DNA of 58,146 nucleotides from an uncultured Muribaculum sp. (GTDB lineage Bacteria; Bacteroidota; Bacteroidia; Bacteroidales; Muribaculaceae): NCBI GenBank assembly GCA_910589555.1, contig CAJUTE010000012.1, positions 1 through 58,146 of the forward strand. The letters run 5' to 3'. The translations under genes and the position numbers were made by a program. Within the stretch, counting starts at the first letter, position 1; the number at the start of each line of letters is the position of its first letter. The notes under the pieces were generated by a model. That model had not been told where the DNA came from. It was given only the letters and a program-made list of their open reading frames with translations, and made no database searches. Below, piece by piece: positions 45,698-54,046 of this stretch.

Positions 45698-46735
45698 ATG
45701 GCAGCAGTCGGAACCATAGCCCAGTATGATGAACTTATAAGGCAGATCAATGCCGGAAATCTTGCTCCTATCTACCTTTTGCACGGAGAGGAGGGCTATT
45801 TCATAGATGAGCTGCTGAAGCGTTTTGAAGCGGTTATTCCCGAGGGTGACAGGGATTTTAATCTCTACACGTTTTATGCTCCGGAAACGAGCTCTGACAC
45901 TATCATGGACGCTTGCAGGCGTTATCCTATGATGTCGAGTCGGCAAATGGTGATTGTGAAGGAGGCTCAGGCGGTGACCGCCGCTCAGTTGAACCGGTTG
46001 CATTTATATGCCAAACAGCCATCAGCCACCACTGTGCTCGTGATTGCTTGCCGAGGCGAGAAGTGCGGCGCGAAAGAGCTTATGAAGGGTATAGCCAATT
46101 GCCATGGTGAGATATTTGAATCCGTGCCGCTTAAGGACAATGCCGTTGGTCCGGCGATCGGGAAGTATATAAAGGGCAAGGGGCTTAATATCGATTCCAA
46201 AGGGCTGGTGATGCTGAGGGATTTTGTAGGCTCCGATCTGTCGCGCATCTATAATGAAATCGACAAGCTTACTGTGGCTCTTCCTGCCGGCGCGTCGGTC
46301 ACTCCTGAGGTTATCGAGAAGCATATCGGAATAAGCAAGGACTATAATAATTTTGAATTGGTGGACGCTCTTGCCAATAAGGATTTCAAGAAGGCATTCA
46401 CAATTGTGAATTATTTCAGGAGTGACTCCAAGAAGAATCCGTTTGTCGTGACAATAAGCACGGTCTGGACTTATTTCTCCAATCTTCTTGTCTTGCTGTA
46501 TACGAAAGACAAGTCAGATGCCGGATTGTGTGCGGCAATAGGCCGCAAAGGCACATGGCTTCCGCCTTATTACAAAATCGGGATGCAAAATTATAATGCC
46601 TGGATGTTGATTGAGATACTCCGGGCTATACGTGAGGCTGACTGTCGCAGCAAGGGTGTGAATTCACGCATGGATGCCTATGACTTGCTCAATGACATGG
46701 TGTTTCGCATTCTCACCGCGTCAGGGCGGATATGA
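45698..46735 (+). CDS. holA: DNA polymerase III subunit delta
   Basis: 345 residues of the clamp-loader delta subunit. Opens with the fold-typical PIYLLHGEEGYFIDELLKRF and has TLVIACRGEKCGAKELMKG-like P-loop-less AAA+ core and a C-terminal helical collar domain. It opens the beta clamp in the holoenzyme. Confidence 0.93.
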   Translation: MAAVGTIAQYDELIRQINAGNLAPIYLLHGEEGYFIDELLKRFEAVIPEGDRDFNLYTFYAPETSSDTIMDACRRYPMMSSRQMVIVKEAQAVTAAQLNRLHLYAKQPSATTVLVIACRGEKCGAKELMKGIANCHGEIFESVPLKDNAVGPAIGKYIKGKGLNIDSKGLVMLRDFVGSDLSRIYNEIDKLTVALPAGASVTPEVIEKHIGISKDYNNFELVDALANKDFKKAFTIVNYFRSDSKKNPFVVTISTVWTYFSNLLVLLYTKDKSDAGLCAAIGRKGTWLPPYYKIGMQNYNAWMLIEILRAIREADCRSKGVNSRMDAYDLLNDMVFRILTASGRI

Positions 46736-46759
46736 TGACGGCAAATTCCTCCAATGGCT

Positions 46760-47443
46760 TTACTTGAGGCGGTAGGAGTAACCCAGTGTGACCATTATTG
46801 ACGAGGTTCTTGATGCTGAGAAAGTGTCGGCACGATTATCGGGGAAGATATTTCCGATGCCGAAATAGTATCTTGCTTCAAGGCTTATGATGTTTTTGCG
46901 TTTTATCGCAACCTCGATTCCCGCACCGCCTGATATGCCGTAATCAAATTTCTTTGACGGTTTCATCCACAGCTGGTCGGTCATTCTATTGCCCGGAAAG
47001 TCGGGATACTGGTCGATGTTGTGTACATCGAAATTGGCAGTATATCCGGTGCCGATTAAGTAGCCCACTTCGGGTCCGGCATTGAAAAATCCTTTCACCA
47101 CATTTCCTCCGAAAAAGAACGAGGTCAGGATCGGTATCTGGATATAGTCGAGATGGCGTTCAAACGAGTAGGGGGCGCCTTCAAAATCCTCCTTCCATCC
47201 ACGCTGTTCGTAATTTATTTCAGCGATGAATCCGAAATTCCGCTCCTCCCAGTATTTCATCGTGATACCGGCGGTTTTTCCCTGAAGCATTTTTTGTTTT
47301 GTGCCGGGAGTGAACGACATTTTCGACATCGTTATACCCGCCTTGCCTCCTATTGAAATCTTGGAGGTGTAATGAAGCTGTCCGAATGCGTTTCCGGATA
47401 TCAGGGCAAGCATCAGGGATGCTATTAAGAGGATTCTTTTCAT
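46760..47443 (-). CDS. Small outer-membrane beta-barrel protein
   Basis: 227 residues with signal peptide (ends LISGNAFG). PorT-like barrel: KISIGGKAGITMSKMSF, GFIAEINYEQRGWKEDF, YGISGGAGIEVAIKRKNI and terminal strand IMVTLGYSYRLK. It overlaps the LysM gene by 4 bases (ATGA), so they are translated together and may act in the same envelope complex. Confidence 0.85.
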   Translation of the reverse strand: MKRILLIASLMLALISGNAFGQLHYTSKISIGGKAGITMSKMSFTPGTKQKMLQGKTAGITMKYWEERNFGFIAEINYEQRGWKEDFEGAPYSFERHLDYIQIPILTSFFFGGNVVKGFFNAGPEVGYLIGTGYTANFDVHNIDQYPDFPGNRMTDQLWMKPSKKFDYGISGGAGIEVAIKRKNIISLEARYYFGIGNIFPDNRADTFSASRTSSIMVTLGYSYRLK

Positions 47444-49203
47444 TGCAGTACGCGTTTGTCAACCAAACCTGACGGACGGAAATTGACAAAATACAGCAGG
47501 TCGTTCACTTTGCCTGCGGCATCGTCTTGTTTCACGAAATGGAAGCCGCTTTGTATTCCGTTGTGGAACGTGTTTCCGTCAAGTATCTCGATATCATTGT
47601 CTATTGCCGACAATAGGAAAAATCCGGTATCAAATCCAAGAATGCCTTGTACCGGCACTGCCGCCATCATTGGAGAGCCGTAGACCGATGTGTATTTTTC
47701 GCTGATGCGTTTGCTGCGTGTTTCCGACTCGTCGTTGAAGAAGCGTGAGTATACGGTGGCGTTCATTGTGTGAAGGTTCTCAAGGGCATCGCCGCGGAAT
47801 GTGATCCACTCGGGGTAGCCGAACAGTCTGATTGAATTGAAGTCGGCTGAACTTTCGCGATAGTTCTTAAGGGCGGATATGATGTGGTTGAATTCGCTTA
47901 CGGAGCCTGATACCGGCACAAACACATAGCGGTTGCCTTCCCCCTTCAGCGGTGCCAGATCCGATGACTTGAGGTAACCGTTGTAGTTGATGATCTCGAA
48001 ATTTTTTCCGGCTCGGTTGAGGTTGTATTTAAGCAGGTTGATGAATTCCTCTTTGTCATGCTTGCCCTCCTCCGAACTTAAAATCACTGGGGTGTATCCG
48101 TCAAATTCCTCGATAAACGATTTTACAGCTTGCTGATACATCTGCGAGTGGGGGATGTTGGCTTGCATTATTCTCGAATTCTTGACATAATCGGTGTTCT
48201 TGACAGCGAAAATGTTGAGAATTGTGGCTGACGTGGTGTCGGCGTAGGATGCAAGCATTGAGAGCTGTTGGTCATTGTCGGGCACTATGATTATGTCGGT
48301 TCCGGCAAATTCAGGACGTGAGATGATGTTTCGCACGGTGTCGATGCTGTTGGCGGAATCGTAGGCGTCGATGATAATCTCGGTCTTGTTGTTTTTAAGA
48401 CTGTCGGCAGCCAAGAGCATTCCTTTGAAAAACTCGGTATATAGTTGTGTCTGCTTGTCGGGGGTGTCATTGCCAAGCATAAACGGCAGGATGACAGCTA
48501 TCTTCACCGGGCTATCGGCTTCCGCATCCTCTTCTGTAGCCTCTTCTGCATCGGCGTCTTCGGGTTCGCTTTCTTCCGGTGCAGCGGTGCTGCTGTCAGA
48601 GATGAATATTCCGTTGCGTCTCTCCGGTTCTTGTGGTGCCGGAGTGGTCTGCTCTTGCGGCACAGGTGTCGCTACAGGAGCAGGCACTGTTTGTGCGACC
48701 GCTGCCGTAGCTGAAGTGTTTGCTGAAGGGATATTTAGCAGGATTCCGGTTTTCAGCCCTGCGGCAATCTGAGGATTGGCAGCTATGAGTTCTTCCTCTG
48801 AAATTCCGTAATGACGTGATATACCGTATATTGTCTCTCCTTTTTCCACAAGATGCACATCGGCGGTGGCTATTACTTTCGGCTGTTCCGCTTTTGGGGC
48901 GGGAGCGGGTGCCTTTTTCTCCTCTTTGCCATATTCCGATACCGGGAAATAGAGTGTCATGCCGGCTTTAAGTCCGTCGCCCACCGATGGGTTGTGGCGC
49001 ACAATCTCGTCTTTCGACATGCCCAGTTCGCGGCACAGCCCGTAGATGGTTTCTTTCGGCTTTACTTCGCGGAAATAGTATTGGGCGCCGTTAATGTTTT
49101 TTATGGGAAGGTCAAGAGCGTTGGTTGTCAACGGGATAACTGCAATCATAGCCATCAGCGATGATTGTGCTGCCTTACGGAAATATTTGAAAGATAGTTT
49201 CAT
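47440..49203 (-). CDS. LysM and PBP1-fold fusion protein
   Basis: 587 residues from the ATG at 49203. Signal peptide ends near TTNA. Two LysM repeats (about 38-82, KPKETIYGLCRELGMSKDEI, and about 104-148, EKGETIYGISRHYGISEEEL) bind peptidoglycan. A Pro/Ala/Thr then Glu/Asp-rich linker (150-230) leads to a C-terminal domain (about 232-587) of periplasmic-binding-protein type 1 fold: VKIAVILPFMLGNDTPDKQT and DIIIVPDNDQQLS. There is no lipobox. E. coli LpoA also ends in a PBP1-fold domain that activates PBP1A, so an analogous cell-wall role is possible. Confidence 0.88.
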   Translation of the reverse strand: MKLSFKYFRKAAQSSLMAMIAVIPLTTNALDLPIKNINGAQYYFREVKPKETIYGLCRELGMSKDEIVRHNPSVGDGLKAGMTLYFPVSEYGKEEKKAPAPAPKAEQPKVIATADVHLVEKGETIYGISRHYGISEEELIAANPQIAAGLKTGILLNIPSANTSATAAVAQTVPAPVATPVPQEQTTPAPQEPERRNGIFISDSSTAAPEESEPEDADAEEATEEDAEADSPVKIAVILPFMLGNDTPDKQTQLYTEFFKGMLLAADSLKNNKTEIIIDAYDSANSIDTVRNIISRPEFAGTDIIIVPDNDQQLSMLASYADTTSATILNIFAVKNTDYVKNSRIMQANIPHSQMYQQAVKSFIEEFDGYTPVILSSEEGKHDKEEFINLLKYNLNRAGKNFEIINYNGYLKSSDLAPLKGEGNRYVFVPVSGSVSEFNHIISALKNYRESSADFNSIRLFGYPEWITFRGDALENLHTMNATVYSRFFNDESETRSKRISEKYTSVYGSPMMAAVPVQGILGFDTGFFLLSAIDNDIEILDGNTFHNGIQSGFHFVKQDDAAGKVNDLLYFVNFRPSGLVDKRVLQ

Positions 49204-49313
49204 AAGTCCTAACTGTGATAATTCATACAAAGGTAGTAAAGTTTTTCATTATAGCCAACAAACGGTGCCGCTAAACGATGTCATGGAATGGCGCGGTTGC
49301 GTGAAATCGGGCG

Positions 49314-49347
49314 CAAAAAAAGCGGATGCATCAATGATGCATCCGCT
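49314..49347 (-). terminator. Terminator of rpsO
   Basis: Perfect palindrome AGCGGATGCATCA-A-TGATGCATCCGCT (49321-49347), followed on the minus strand by seven T. 25 bases after the stop. Confidence 0.93.
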
Positions 49348-49371
49348 AAGTACTGTTTACACGAATGAGGA

Positions 49372-49647
49372 TTACTTGCGAATTCCAAGTTCCTTCTGGG
49401 CGATGATTGCGCGGTAACGTGTGATGTCTTTCTTGATAAGATAGTCAAGAAGACGACGACGCTTACCTACCAAAGCCTTAAGAGCGCGTGCGGTGGTATA
49501 ATCTTTGTGATTTGACTTAAGATGTTCAGTCAAATGAGCAATACGAACCGAGAATAATGCTATCTGTGCTTCAGGTGAGCCAGTATCAGTCTTGCCCTTA
49601 CCGTATTTCTCAAAGATTTGTACTTTTTCGTCAGAATTTAAGTGCAT
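49372..49647 (-). CDS. rpsO: 30S ribosomal protein S15
   Basis: 91 residues that bind 16S rRNA helix junctions. Signatures: GKGKTDTGSPEAQIALFSVR, LTEHLKSNHKDYTTARAL and VGKRRRLLDYL. Single-gene unit with its own promoter (49700-49730) and terminator. Confidence 0.98.
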   Translation of the reverse strand: MHLNSDEKVQIFEKYGKGKTDTGSPEAQIALFSVRIAHLTEHLKSNHKDYTTARALKALVGKRRRLLDYLIKKDITRYRAIIAQKELGIRK

Positions 49648-49699
49648 TCTTGAGTTGATTAAAAAGTTAATAAATATAGTGTATGCTCAAACGAGCATG

Positions 49700-49730
49700 C
49701 AAAGGTAGTCATTATTGCTAAATTAACAAA
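49700..49730 (-). promoter_or_regulatory. Promoter of rpsO
   Basis: TTTG (49730-49727), 19-base spacer and TACCTTTG (49707-49700) on the minus strand. An 8-base inverted repeat, GTATGCTC-AAAC-GAGCATGC (49681-49700), spans the start site. Confidence 0.85.
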
Positions 49731-49733
49731 ATT

Positions 49734-50066
49734 TTAATCGAGATTTTTGTCTTTAGCCGGGTTGCGGAAATGGATTTTTCCTTCAAGATATTCCTGTGTC
49801 GCGATCAATGTGGGCTTAGGCAGCTTTTCGTAATAGCGGGAAATCTCAATCTGCTCGCGGTTCTCTGAAATCTCTTCGAGGTTGTCATTGAGCGAAGCAA
49901 ATTCCTGAAGCTTCTTTTCAAGGTCGTGTTTCATCTCACCGGCGATTTGGTTGGAGCGTTTGGCGATAATGCACACTGTCTCGTAGATGTTTCCGGTGTC
50001 CTCCGACATGCTGATCAGGTCGCGGGTCGTAGTGTTTAGAGGTGCGTTGGATTTCTTGTAGTCCAT
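49734..50066 (-). CDS. rpoZ: RNA polymerase omega subunit, Bacteroidetes type
   Basis: 110 residues. The NIYETVCIIAKRSNQIAGEM segment matches the omega/Rpb6 core that wraps the beta-prime C-terminus. The C-terminal LPKPTLIATQEYLEGKIHFR is usual in Bacteroidetes members. 24 bases downstream of bamD, the common gene pair in this order of bacteria. Confidence 0.88.
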   Translation of the reverse strand: MDYKKSNAPLNTTTRDLISMSEDTGNIYETVCIIAKRSNQIAGEMKHDLEKKLQEFASLNDNLEEISENREQIEISRYYEKLPKPTLIATQEYLEGKIHFRNPAKDKNLD

Positions 50067-50090
50067 CTTCTTGATTTATATTATGTAATT

Positions 50091-50897
50091 TTATTTTTCG
50101 GTATATTTTTCTGCGATTTTGAAGATATTGTCAGCTTCCTTGCGGTTGTTTGTTTCGGGATAGTTGTTGATAAATGAATAATATTCGTCAACAACGTCGC
50201 GGAAACGGTCGGCTTTTCGCTCGTCGATACTGTTGAGAGCTTCCTGATAGCGTGACTTCAATATGAGCAGCTCAAGATCCTCTTTGTAGCGGGAGTAGGG
50301 GTAGTTCTTTATCGCATTCTGGGCTACGATGATTGCCGAGGCGTAGTTGTTGCCCAGATAATTTCCGAGGTTGTAATATAGCTGCGCGTTCTGAAGCTCT
50401 TTCAGGGTCAGTTTGTCCTGAAGCTCGAAAATCGCATTTTGCGCCACCGGAATCTGATCGCTCTTCGGGAAATGGTCGATAAACGATTGCAGCTCCTCGA
50501 TAGCCTTGATTGTGCCGCTTTGGTCAAGCTGAGGCTCGGGTGAGTCAAGATAGAAACCGTAGCCGCAGTAAAAACGCGCCATCTCGGTGTAGGTGCCCTT
50601 CGGATAGCGGGTGTAGTAGGTGCGGAAATATGCGCTTGAGTTTTCGTAATCCTTGTTCTCATAAAGGCTCAGGGCGAGCAGATAGAGTGATTCCTCGGCG
50701 TTTTTTGTGCCTTTGAATTGGGTGACGATGTCGGTGAGCACGGTTGCGGCGTTGGTGTACTTCTTTTCATCGAAAGCACGCTTGGCATATTCAAGCTTCG
50801 CTTCATTGTCCGTGCTCTTTAAGATGCGCTGATACTCGCCGCAGGATGTCAGGGCGAGCGAAACAGCGGTTAATGATATATATAGGTATTTGCGCAT
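50091..50897 (-). CDS. bamD: Outer-membrane assembly lipoprotein BamD
   Basis: 268 residues from the ATG at 50897, which puts the lipobox LALTSC (Cys19) in the right place; the frame is open 7 codons further. TPR-like repeats: AKRAFDEKKYTNAATVLTDI, YLLALSLYENKDYENSSAYF, RYPKGTYTEMARFYCGYGFY. A Bam-complex component at the inner face of the outer membrane that helps insert barrels such as those encoded here. Followed by the omega gene. Confidence 0.93.
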   Translation of the reverse strand: MRKYLYISLTAVSLALTSCGEYQRILKSTDNEAKLEYAKRAFDEKKYTNAATVLTDIVTQFKGTKNAEESLYLLALSLYENKDYENSSAYFRTYYTRYPKGTYTEMARFYCGYGFYLDSPEPQLDQSGTIKAIEELQSFIDHFPKSDQIPVAQNAIFELQDKLTLKELQNAQLYYNLGNYLGNNYASAIIVAQNAIKNYPYSRYKEDLELLILKSRYQEALNSIDERKADRFRDVVDEYYSFINNYPETNNRKEADNIFKIAEKYTEK

Positions 50898-50922
50898 ATT
50901 GTGCATTAAAGTATTCAAGCCG

Positions 50923-50930
50923 CAAAGTTA
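50923..50930 (-). promoter_or_regulatory. Putative -7 element of bamD
   Basis: TAACTTTG on the minus strand, 25 bases before the ATG; no TTG at -33. Confidence 0.5.
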
Positions 50931-51046
50931 ACAATAAATTGTGAGCTATTATCCATTTATCATCCATTTTTTTTGTCAATGTGGAAATTATCCGTTTTTT
51001 AACGGCTAAATTTCGTATTCATAAAGGTTATTCTCGCTATTTTTGC

Positions 51047-51054
51047 TAATTTTG
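51047..51054 (+). promoter_or_regulatory. Putative -7 element of the PASTA gene
   Basis: TAATTTTG, 37 bases before the GTG start; -33 element not clear. Confidence 0.45.
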
Positions 51055-51091
51055 CATTTTATTGGTGTAGAATCGCATTAATTGAAGAATC

Positions 51092-51697
51092 GTGGAACAA
51101 AATAAAATAACTGATAAACTGGGCTTTATAAAGAAACATCCCATACTTTTTAATTTCCTGTTGATTATTCTTGCCGCATGGGCGGTGGTGTGGATCACTC
51201 TCATTGTGCTCGATGTCTGGACGGAACATGGCAAATATGAGGTGGTTCCCAATCTCCACGGGCTCTCTTATACGCAGGCGCAAAAGGCGCTGCTCGCGAC
51301 CGGGCTGAGAGCGGAACTCTCTGATTCGGTATATGACAATGCCACTGCTCCCGGAACTGTGCTTGAACAGTCGCCGAGGGCAAAGACAAAGGTTAAGCCC
51401 AACAGGGTTGTCTATCTCACCATCAACGCATTCTCCCCAAAGCTGGTCACTGTGCCGGCTCTTACCGATATGTCGTTGCGTCAGGCTCGTTCTGTGCTGG
51501 AAGGGCTCGGGATAAAGAATGTGAGAGAATCCTATGTCGACAGTGAATATAAGGATCTCGTGCTCGGAGCTAAGTTCAATGGTCTTCAGTTGAAGCCGGG
51601 GGCGCGTATTCCCGCTACTGCGACCGTGACAATTGAGGTGGGGCGCGGAATTGTTGCCGATGATGACTCGCTTTCCGACGGCGCTGCCGAAGAATGA
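51092..51697 (+). CDS. Membrane-anchored PASTA-domain protein
   Basis: 201 residues with a GTG start. A membrane helix (about 17-40) anchors two PASTA domains: 49-111 (VVPNLHGLSYTQAQKALLAT) and 117-190 (VTVPALTDMSLRQARSVLEG). PASTA domains bind peptidoglycan or muropeptides and are normally attached to Ser/Thr kinases or penicillin-binding proteins; here they stand alone. 33 bases upstream of the pseudouridine synthase gene, probably co-transcribed. Confidence 0.88.
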   Translation: MEQNKITDKLGFIKKHPILFNFLLIILAAWAVVWITLIVLDVWTEHGKYEVVPNLHGLSYTQAQKALLATGLRAELSDSVYDNATAPGTVLEQSPRAKTKVKPNRVVYLTINAFSPKLVTVPALTDMSLRQARSVLEGLGIKNVRESYVDSEYKDLVLGAKFNGLQLKPGARIPATATVTIEVGRGIVADDDSLSDGAAEE

Positions 51698-51730
51698 TCT
51701 TTTTTCCGTTAATGATTGTAGAGTAAAAGC

Positions 51731-52768
51731 ATGGAGGACGAATTGAATTTACAGCCCGACGACGGCGATGAATTGTATGAGCATTTCAGGTTCATAGCCG
51801 ACAAAGGACAGCAATTGCTGAGGGTCGACAAATTTTTGGTCGCAAGACTGGAGAAGTCGTCACGCAACCGAGTGCAGCAGGCTGCCGATGCCGGATGCAT
51901 CCTTGTCAACGGAAAACCAGTCAAATCCAATTACAGGGTCAAGCCGCTCGACGTGGTGACAGTCGTCATGGACCGACCAAGATATGAGCTTGAGATAATA
52001 CCTGAGGATATTCCCCTTGATATAGTCTATGAAGACGAGCATCTGCTCGTGGTCAACAAGCCCGCGGGATTGGTGGTGCATCCCGGTCATGGCAACTATC
52101 ATGGAACTCTCGTGAATGCCCTTGCCTGGCACTTCAAGGACAATCCTGATTATGATGTGAGCGATCCGCGCATGGGATTGGTGCATCGCATCGACAAAGA
52201 CACATCAGGGCTGCTTGTGGTGGCTAAGACTCCCGACGCCAAAACGCACCTCGGAAAGCAGTTTTTCGACAAGACCACCAAGCGTGAATACGTGGCAGTG
52301 GTGTGGGGGCGCCCTAATCCTCCCGAGGGAAGGATAGAAGGAAACATAGGACGCAGCCTTAAGGACCGGTTGCAGATGGCTGTATTCCCCGAAGGTGACC
52401 AAGGAAAGCATGCTGTGACGCATTATTTCACCATTGAGCCGCTGGGATATGTGACTGCGGTGAAGTGTGTGCTCGAAACCGGAAGAACCCATCAGATACG
52501 TGTGCACATGAAGCACATCGGTCACCCTCTTTTCAACGATGCCCGATATGGCGGCGATCAGATGCTCCGAGGCAATACATCTTCGAAATATAAGAAATTT
52601 GTGGAAAACTGTTTCAGTATATGCCCGAGGCAGGCGCTCCATGCGCGCACTTTGGGATTTGTCCACCCTGCTACCGGCGAGGAGATGTTTTTTTCTGCAC
52701 CGATTCCTCCCGACATGGTAGCGATGATGGAGAAATGGCGTAATTATACAGGGGCTGACGACATATAA
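51731..52768 (+). CDS. RluD-family pseudouridine synthase
   Basis: 345 residues. N-terminal S4 RNA-binding domain (about 25-85) and a catalytic domain with HRIDKDTSGLLVVAKT, whose Asp is the nucleophile, and LETGRTHQIRVHMKHIGHPL. Family members modify 23S rRNA helix 69 (U1911, 1915, 1917), but RluC-like specificity cannot be excluded. Confidence 0.93.
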   Translation: MEDELNLQPDDGDELYEHFRFIADKGQQLLRVDKFLVARLEKSSRNRVQQAADAGCILVNGKPVKSNYRVKPLDVVTVVMDRPRYELEIIPEDIPLDIVYEDEHLLVVNKPAGLVVHPGHGNYHGTLVNALAWHFKDNPDYDVSDPRMGLVHRIDKDTSGLLVVAKTPDAKTHLGKQFFDKTTKREYVAVVWGRPNPPEGRIEGNIGRSLKDRLQMAVFPEGDQGKHAVTHYFTIEPLGYVTAVKCVLETGRTHQIRVHMKHIGHPLFNDARYGGDQMLRGNTSSKYKKFVENCFSICPRQALHARTLGFVHPATGEEMFFSAPIPPDMVAMMEKWRNYTGADDI

Positions 52769-52835
52769 TTATCGTTAAGCACTGTGACTAAATAAAAGAT
52801 TAAATTGTTATCATTATTACGAAATATATTTTGTC

Positions 52836-54032
52836 ATGATAGAAGAACAACGACAATTTGAGGACATAGCACCTTATCCCGACAGCATTTTCCAAGAAAA
52901 AATGCAGCATTTGGTGAAAGAACCCGGTTTTGAGCACGCTGTGAAATGGGTTCTGCCGCAGATTGATTATCGTGAATTCTGCAACGAATTACTGCAAGTC
53001 AAGGATAAGGATACATTCCAAAGGAAGATAATGGCTCCTTTCTTGGAGATGCTTGCCGCTAAGACCACCTCGGGTGTGTCTATTGAGGGATTGGAAAGGG
53101 TGGATAAAAGCAAGGCTTACACCTTTATCACCAACCATCGTGATATTGTGCTCGACACTTCATTCCTTAACCTCTGCTTCCTGAGAACTGATTACCCCAC
53201 CACTCAGGTGGCGATAGGAAATAATCTGCTTATATACGAGTGGATAAATGACCTGGTGAGATTGAATAAGAGTTTCATCGTGAAGCGCGACCTGCCGAGG
53301 GTGAAAGCTCTTGAGGCGGCGAAGGAATTGTCGGAATACATACATTATACTGTCGGCACCGAAAATCAGTCGGTATGGATAGCTGAGCGCCAAGGACGAA
53401 GCAAAGATTCAAGCGACATGGCGCAGGACAGCCTTATCAAGATGCTGGCTCTCGCCGGCGACAAGGATTTCCTCGGTAATATTGCCGAGATTAATCTGCT
53501 TCCGGTGTCGATATCCTATGAGTATGACCCCAACGACTACCTTAAGGCTCGTGAGTTCCTTCTGAGACGCAATGACCCTGAGTTCAAGAAATCTCAGCGC
53601 GATGACCTTTTCGCGATGGAGACCGGACTGCTGAGCCCGAAGGGCAGGGTGCATTTCACCGTGGGATATCCCGTGACAGAATTGATCAAGAACATCGATC
53701 CCGAAATGGACAAGAGCGCCATGGCTCGGGAAATATGTAATATAGTGGACTGCCAGATTCATTCGGGATATGAGATATTCCCCATCAACTATGTGGCTTA
53801 TGACAAGCTGTACAACACTCAGGAATTCGCTTCGGAATATTCGCCTGAGGAGGCTGCCGGCTTTGAGCGTTATATCCATGACCAGTTGACAAAGGTGGAT
53901 GTACCCGAACTTACCGGCGAAGACAAGGAGTATCTGTATCAGATGATGCTCACTATGTATGCCAACCCGTTGAAAAATAAGTTGCAGGCTCGTGACCATT
54001 GTCATGCCCGCGACGGTATTATGGATAAATAA
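52836..54032 (+). CDS. Acyltransferase of PlsC type
   Basis: 398 residues. Motif I is FITNHRDIVLD with His101 and aspartates at 103 and 107; usual members have H-x4-D, so spacing differs by one. Motif II is IAERQGRSKD in place of EGTRS. Motif for the third block is LLPVSISYEYDP. This matches the long Bacteroidetes group annotated as 1-acyl-glycerol-3-phosphate acyltransferase; the length is about 150 residues beyond classic PlsC. The substrate is uncertain. It follows the RluD-like gene by 67 bases. Confidence 0.82.
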   Translation: MIEEQRQFEDIAPYPDSIFQEKMQHLVKEPGFEHAVKWVLPQIDYREFCNELLQVKDKDTFQRKIMAPFLEMLAAKTTSGVSIEGLERVDKSKAYTFITNHRDIVLDTSFLNLCFLRTDYPTTQVAIGNNLLIYEWINDLVRLNKSFIVKRDLPRVKALEAAKELSEYIHYTVGTENQSVWIAERQGRSKDSSDMAQDSLIKMLALAGDKDFLGNIAEINLLPVSISYEYDPNDYLKAREFLLRRNDPEFKKSQRDDLFAMETGLLSPKGRVHFTVGYPVTELIKNIDPEMDKSAMAREICNIVDCQIHSGYEIFPINYVAYDKLYNTQEFASEYSPEEAAGFERYIHDQLTKVDVPELTGEDKEYLYQMMLTMYANPLKNKLQARDHCHARDGIMDK

Positions 54033-54046
54033 ATACACGATTTATT

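Noticed and set aside
49681..49700. S15 autoregulatory leader hairpin
   Set aside because: The predicted start lies inside the repeat, so the RNA would not contain both arms; kept only as a possible DNA site.
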